11,364 bases of DNA from positions 1 to 11,364 of the forward strand of contig JAGGRU010000342.1 in NCBI GenBank assembly GCA_021159425.1. Reading direction: 5' to 3'. The position numbers were made by a program, and so were the translations under genes. Below the pieces are notes generated by a model. That model saw nothing but the letters and a program-made list of their open reading frames with translations. It made no database searches and had not been told where the DNA came from. The stretch is from Sulfurovum sp. Lineage in GTDB: Bacteria; Campylobacterota; Campylobacteria; Campylobacterales; Sulfurovaceae. Numbering within the stretch: the first letter of the stretch is position 1; every line of letters begins with the position of its first letter. This document shows, piece by piece, positions 9,301 to 11,364 of this stretch.

Positions 9301-9412
9301 TATTTGGAAAGAGTGCAGAAGGCATAGACTTAAAACTCATCAATCCGAATATCACCAGTGTGATGACATACATCAACGTTGTAATAGGTCTGTTTATAGC
9401 TAATTTATACAT
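6371..9412 (-). CDS. RND efflux pump permease, HAE1/AcrB-like
   Basis: Inner membrane proton-driven pump, 1013 residues, complete and of usual length. The N-terminus AINRPITTLMYVITLVIFGL is the typical first helix, and PSALFPNIDFPMVTVQTVYP (31-50) is the canonical start of the first porter domain. Helix 4 carries the proton-relay aspartates Asp392-Asp393 (GIIIDDAIVVIEN). The matching lysine in helix 10 is Lys908 (GMVGKNAVLLVDF). These equal AcrB Asp407, Asp408 and Lys940, so the pump should be active and of the drug/amphiphile type. The heavy-metal CusA class usually has different helix 4 motifs. Two large periplasmic loops lie at about 31-328 and 545-835. The ATG is seven bases after the adaptor stop, with a modest AGTAGGT site overlapping that stop. 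The 3' end overlaps the DUF2164 start. Substrates cannot be predicted from sequence alone. Confidence 0.97.
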   Translation of the reverse strand: MYKLAINRPITTLMYVITLVIFGLMSFKSMPSALFPNIDFPMVTVQTVYPGAEASTIESQVTDKIEEAISRIGGIDSITSTSSEGISVVMVKFFLERDINEATNDVRDKVAAVILPRDAKTPLVSKLDIGGASVINVFLTAKNDSIKNLMLFADEKVKPKLQKINGVGAIKIIGYKDREIKIFPNPNLLNKFGITVTELNQIVARENVKIGGGKLVSSTKEFTLKTKADALSVEELENITIKDNIKLKDIATVKDSLSDAKSYASFNGVEGVMLEVQKISGTNTIDIVQKVKDSLPELEKLAGDRFEVKTMNDTSPFIVNSLEHVKFDLIYGAFLAIIIIFFFLRNMTITLVSALSIPVSIFGTFALMDYMGFELNKMTLIGLTLSIGIIIDDAIVVIENIYKKLEAGMGKFEAAVEGTKEMAFTILAIAMMLLAVFVPVSFMSGIVGKFFESFAMTVGFAVIISYTVALSFIPSLSARVLHKGESKFYDLTEPLFKGLEKMYDVTLKLVLRFKIITLILVFAVFFGSLSLFPKIGMDFIPKEDKGEFEIFLKADASVSLEEMIKKSKVVEDMVRKNENVLYTILNVGYNTAGEKHKSKIYVKLSDRKERTLNQEQIIQNFRGELEPFKKDMFITAAAIPAIKGTGVSVPFQIVLKSDSFKDLKVAAKNLTDYLKKKKGFVDVDTNLDDGKPQIDINILRTNANRLGISASQIANAISTAFSSDLEISYFEEKGKQYNITLRFPDNDRVSIEDIKKIQLKAANGQLVYLDGLVEFSNSTALAAINHFDRQRQVMVYADLFGLDLGGAVGYTREGIDELLPEGVAYRFTGFAEEMEKTGKAFGAALGLSVILMFIILAILYESLIQPIIIMMALPLSIIGVMLALYLSGLQFSLFVMIGFMLLMGMVGKNAVLLVDFANGAMERGKSADEALLEAGEKRLRPILMTTVAMIFAMLPLAFGTGLGSETNAPMAISIIGGLLSSMVLTLLVVPVMYRFINPVDRWLRKRYEGRIEE

Positions 9413-9419
9413 ACGTTAC

Positions 9420-10139
9420 CTACTTGTTGGTTGTTGTGTCTGTTGTTGTGATAGTACCATCACCAAAAAGTCCCGGAATAAAATCTTTTGTTTCCACTTC
9501 TGCGCGTATCTTTCTGTTTCCAGAGTCTGCAAAAGGGTATATTTTAGAAATTTTCCCACTGTACTTTTTACTGTCACCATCAATGCTGTAGTTAAACACT
9601 TGCCCGATTTTTATATCTTTCCAGTATTTTTGGTCAAATTCCAAAACCAGTTTTCTTTCATGCATGCTTTGCACCTTAAAAACTGTACGGATCATAGCAC
9701 CGGATACGACATCTCCTACTTCAAGCTTCTTATCATAAATAACGCCATCAAAAGGTGCTTTTAGTAAAGTTTTGTCCAGTAGTGCCTGTTGGTATATGAC
9801 CTGTGCTTTTGCACTTTCATATTTAAAGAGATAGCTGTCAAATTTTGAAGCATCTACAAGTTTTTTTACTTTTACTTGTCTCTCATAATCTTTTTTGGCA
9901 TATTTCAACGCAGTTGTTGCTATATTGAGTGCTGCCTTGAGATCATCATTTTGCAACTCAGCAAGAAGATCTCCTTTTTTAACCAAAGAGGAGACTTCAA
10001 CAGAAACACTGTTTACCGTTCCGGAACTTGTAAAAGCCAGATTGGCACTTTTTTTTGCTTCTACCGTAAAGGTGGCATAAATATCTTTTGCCTGTATACT
10101 CACAGCCAACAACAGTAAACTTAAAATAATTCTTCTCAT
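9420..10139 (-). CDS. Short RND-type periplasmic adaptor (membrane fusion protein)
   Basis: Periplasmic adaptor linking the RND pump to the TolC-family channel, 239 residues. A signal peptide covers about 1-17, with likely cleavage after SIQA. I see no lipobox cysteine, so it may be soluble rather than lipid-anchored. The lipoyl-like domain is split into about 35-65 (SSGTVNSVSVEVSSLVKKGD) and about 127-160 (KAPFDGVIYDKKLEVGDVV). A brief helical hairpin lies between them at about 66-124. A beta-barrel follows, about 163-232, ending in a threonine-rich tail (TTTDTTTNK). It is clearly shorter than AcrA-type adaptors (about 350-400 residues): the hairpin is compact and there is little room for a membrane-proximal domain. 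The start overlaps the TolC-family stop by four bases (ATGA) behind a strong AAGGAG. The downstream pump gene follows after seven bases. Confidence 0.93.
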   Translation of the reverse strand: MRRIILSLLLLAVSIQAKDIYATFTVEAKKSANLAFTSSGTVNSVSVEVSSLVKKGDLLAELQNDDLKAALNIATTALKYAKKDYERQVKVKKLVDASKFDSYLFKYESAKAQVIYQQALLDKTLLKAPFDGVIYDKKLEVGDVVSGAMIRTVFKVQSMHERKLVLEFDQKYWKDIKIGQVFNYSIDGDSKKYSGKISKIYPFADSGNRKIRAEVETKDFIPGLFGDGTITTTDTTTNK

Positions 10140-11364
10140 CGTATAAACTCCTTGGGATCTTTCCCTGCATAATAGTAATAAATGGATTTTCTAACCTCAT
10201 AATCATAAACCGTCTCTTTATAACGTGCCTCTGCCAGTGTTTTTTGTGAAAGTGCATCTAAAAAAGCAATATTATCAACCAAGCCAACTTCAAATTTTTG
10301 ACGTATGACATCATAAGTACTTTGTGCTGCTTTGAGCGCAGATTTTGAACTTTTAAGTTTTGTCCTGTTCGTTTTTAAACTTTCCCTTGCCAATTTGAAA
10401 TTCATTCTCTGCTCTCTCTTAGCATGCTCTATCTGGGAAAGCAGTGAAAGCTTCTGATACTTCACAGCTTCACTCTCTTTAGACATCCTACCATTATCAA
10501 AAACTCTCATATTAACCGACACCATCAATTTATTTTGATGGTCTATCAAAAATTCATTTCCGTTAATACCCGGTGCCGTCACCAGATCATCAAAATGTGA
10601 TCTGTGATACGTATCAGAAAGATTGACCTGAGGCAGATACCCTGCATCAATAGCATTGGCATTCTCTCCAATCGCATTCGCAGAGGCTTGAAGCATTTTA
10701 ATATTTTCAAATGTTTCAAACCTTATATGTTTGGGTTCTTTGAAATAATTTCTTTTCAACTGTTTTGCAGGTAGACCAGAGATAAGTTTTAAATTCTCTT
10801 CACTTGTTTCAAGTTTAAGCTTGGTATTTTCAAGTATAAAATTGTTATTTTCATATTCTGCAACAAGTTTGTCAACATCTTCCTGAGTAGAAAGTCCTGC
10901 ACCTCTAAACTTTTTAACACGGCTTATCTGTGCTTTAAGTTCTTTGGATCGTTCTCGTAAAGCATTGATCGTTGCTTTGAGTTTTTGTATACCGTAATAG
11001 TGACGCACTATCTCAAGTGTGATACTCTTTTCAAAAGCACGTTTTTCAAAAAGAGAAGCTTCATGTTCAAAGTCTCTAGATCGTACAATGGCATCTTTTC
11101 TGCCGCCATCATAAAGATCCACACTCACAGAAGCAAATGCACTTCCTACTTGACCCGGACTCACCAAATAGTTAGGTGATAACAAAGAATAATCTGCACC
11201 TATATCTACAGTAGGCCAATAAGCACTTTTAGCTGCTTCAACCTGCTCTCTCTTCGCTTTTATATTGATCTCTTTTGCTTTGATCAAACCATTGGTTTTA
11301 CTCGCAGAGTTTATAAATGTTTTTAACCCGTGACTTTGGGCAAAAACAAACAGAGGTAAAACCA
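10136..11364 (-). CDS. TolC-family outer membrane efflux channel (5' end cut by window edge)
   Basis: Outer membrane and periplasmic channel that completes the tripartite pump. The frame stays open to the window edge, giving at least 409 residues. The first visible codons read LPLFVFAQSHGLKTFINSAS, which looks like the end of a signal peptide followed by the usual mature N-terminus, so the true start lies a few codons outside. The TTG at 11287 is an internal leucine codon, not the start. Two outer-membrane-efflux repeats are visible. The first begins around IKAKEINIKAKREQVEAAKS and YWPTVDIGADYSL. The second begins around AGYLPQVNLSDTYHRS. The C-terminal part has FEVGLVDNIAFLDALSQ, the usual helix motif, and ends YYYYAGKDPKEFIR, typical of the family. 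It overlaps the adaptor start by four bases. It is the only outer membrane channel in the window and may serve both exporters. Confidence 0.94.
   Translation of the reverse strand, partial: VLPLFVFAQSHGLKTFINSASKTNGLIKAKEINIKAKREQVEAAKSAYWPTVDIGADYSLLSPNYLVSPGQVGSAFASVSVDLYDGGRKDAIVRSRDFEHEASLFEKRAFEKSITLEIVRHYYGIQKLKATINALRERSKELKAQISRVKKFRGAGLSTQEDVDKLVAEYENNNFILENTKLKLETSEENLKLISGLPAKQLKRNYFKEPKHIRFETFENIKMLQASANAIGENANAIDAGYLPQVNLSDTYHRSHFDDLVTAPGINGNEFLIDHQNKLMVSVNMRVFDNGRMSKESEAVKYQKLSLLSQIEHAKREQRMNFKLARESLKTNRTKLKSSKSALKAAQSTYDVIRQKFEVGLVDNIAFLDALSQKTLAEARYKETVYDYEVRKSIYYYYAGKDPKEFIR
10148..10153 (-). promoter_or_regulatory. Shine-Dalgarno site of the RND adaptor
   Basis: On the minus strand this reads AAGGAG, eight bases before the ATG at 10139, within the last codons of the TolC-family gene. 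It fixes the adaptor start so that the signal peptide begins MRRIILSLLL. Confidence 0.75.
10521..10542. repeat. Perfect inverted repeat inside the TolC-family gene
   Basis: Arms ACCATCAA (10521-10528) and TTGATGGT (10535-10542) are perfectly complementary, with a six-base loop. It lies wholly in coding sequence and has no T run after it, so it is not an intrinsic terminator. It could form a weak mRNA hairpin, or be chance. Confidence 0.3.
10583..10604. repeat. Inverted repeat inside the TolC-family gene
   Basis: Arms CAGATCA (10583-10589) and TGATCTG (10598-10604) are perfectly complementary, with an eight-base spacer. It sits in coding sequence next to the palindrome at 10605. No regulator site is recognised. 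Confidence 0.25.
10605..10616. repeat. 12-base perfect palindrome inside the TolC-family gene
   Basis: TGATACGTATCA is self-complementary. It directly follows the inverted repeat ending at 10604. One to three such palindromes are expected by chance in a window this size, so no function is claimed. Confidence 0.25.

Noticed and set aside
9997..10257. An 86-codon minus-strand frame across the TolC/adaptor junction
   Set aside because: It is out of frame with both genes, and both have strong family evidence over the shared bases.
11285..11287. TTG codon as the start of the TolC-family gene
   Set aside because: The same frame continues upstream through a signal-peptide-like segment to the window edge, so this TTG is an internal leucine codon.

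Overview
The window is one unbroken run of nine protein genes, all on the minus strand, so transcription goes from high to low coordinates. The family mix, a moderate to low GC and the protein style suggest a Campylobacterota (Sulfurovum/Sulfurimonas-like) bacterium. That assignment is inferred from sequence style, without a search. The first gene is cut at its 5' end by the right edge of the window. The last gene is cut close to its 3' end by the left edge. I see no tRNA, rRNA, CRISPR array, insertion sequence or integrase.

Right module (11364 to 6371), in transcription order: a TolC-family outer membrane channel (partial), a short periplasmic adaptor of the RND type, and a 1013-residue RND proton-driven efflux pump of the hydrophobe/amphiphile (HAE1, AcrB-like) type. 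Together they would form a tripartite drug or metabolite exporter spanning both membranes.

Middle: an 81-residue soluble protein of the uncharacterised DUF2164 family. Its start codon overlaps the RND stop codon.

Left module (6109 to 1): a HlyD-type membrane-anchored adaptor (YbhG-like), a major facilitator superfamily transporter, a double-domain ABC ATPase (YbhF-like) and two ABC-2 membrane permeases (YbhS-like and a YbhR-like partner). This matches the E. coli ybhGFSR layout, with an MFS gene inserted after the adaptor gene. The module has no outer membrane channel of its own in the window, so it may share the TolC-family protein of the right module.

The junctions are very tight. Four are 4-base ATGA overlaps, two are 1-base overlaps (TGATG and TAATG), and the only gaps are 7 and 19 bases. 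There is no gene-free stretch of any size and no room for a conventional intergenic promoter or terminator. The simplest reading is one polycistronic efflux operon carrying three transport chemistries (RND, MFS and ABC). All members belong to known families. The novelty lies in the combination, the embedded MFS and DUF2164 genes, and the question of TolC sharing.
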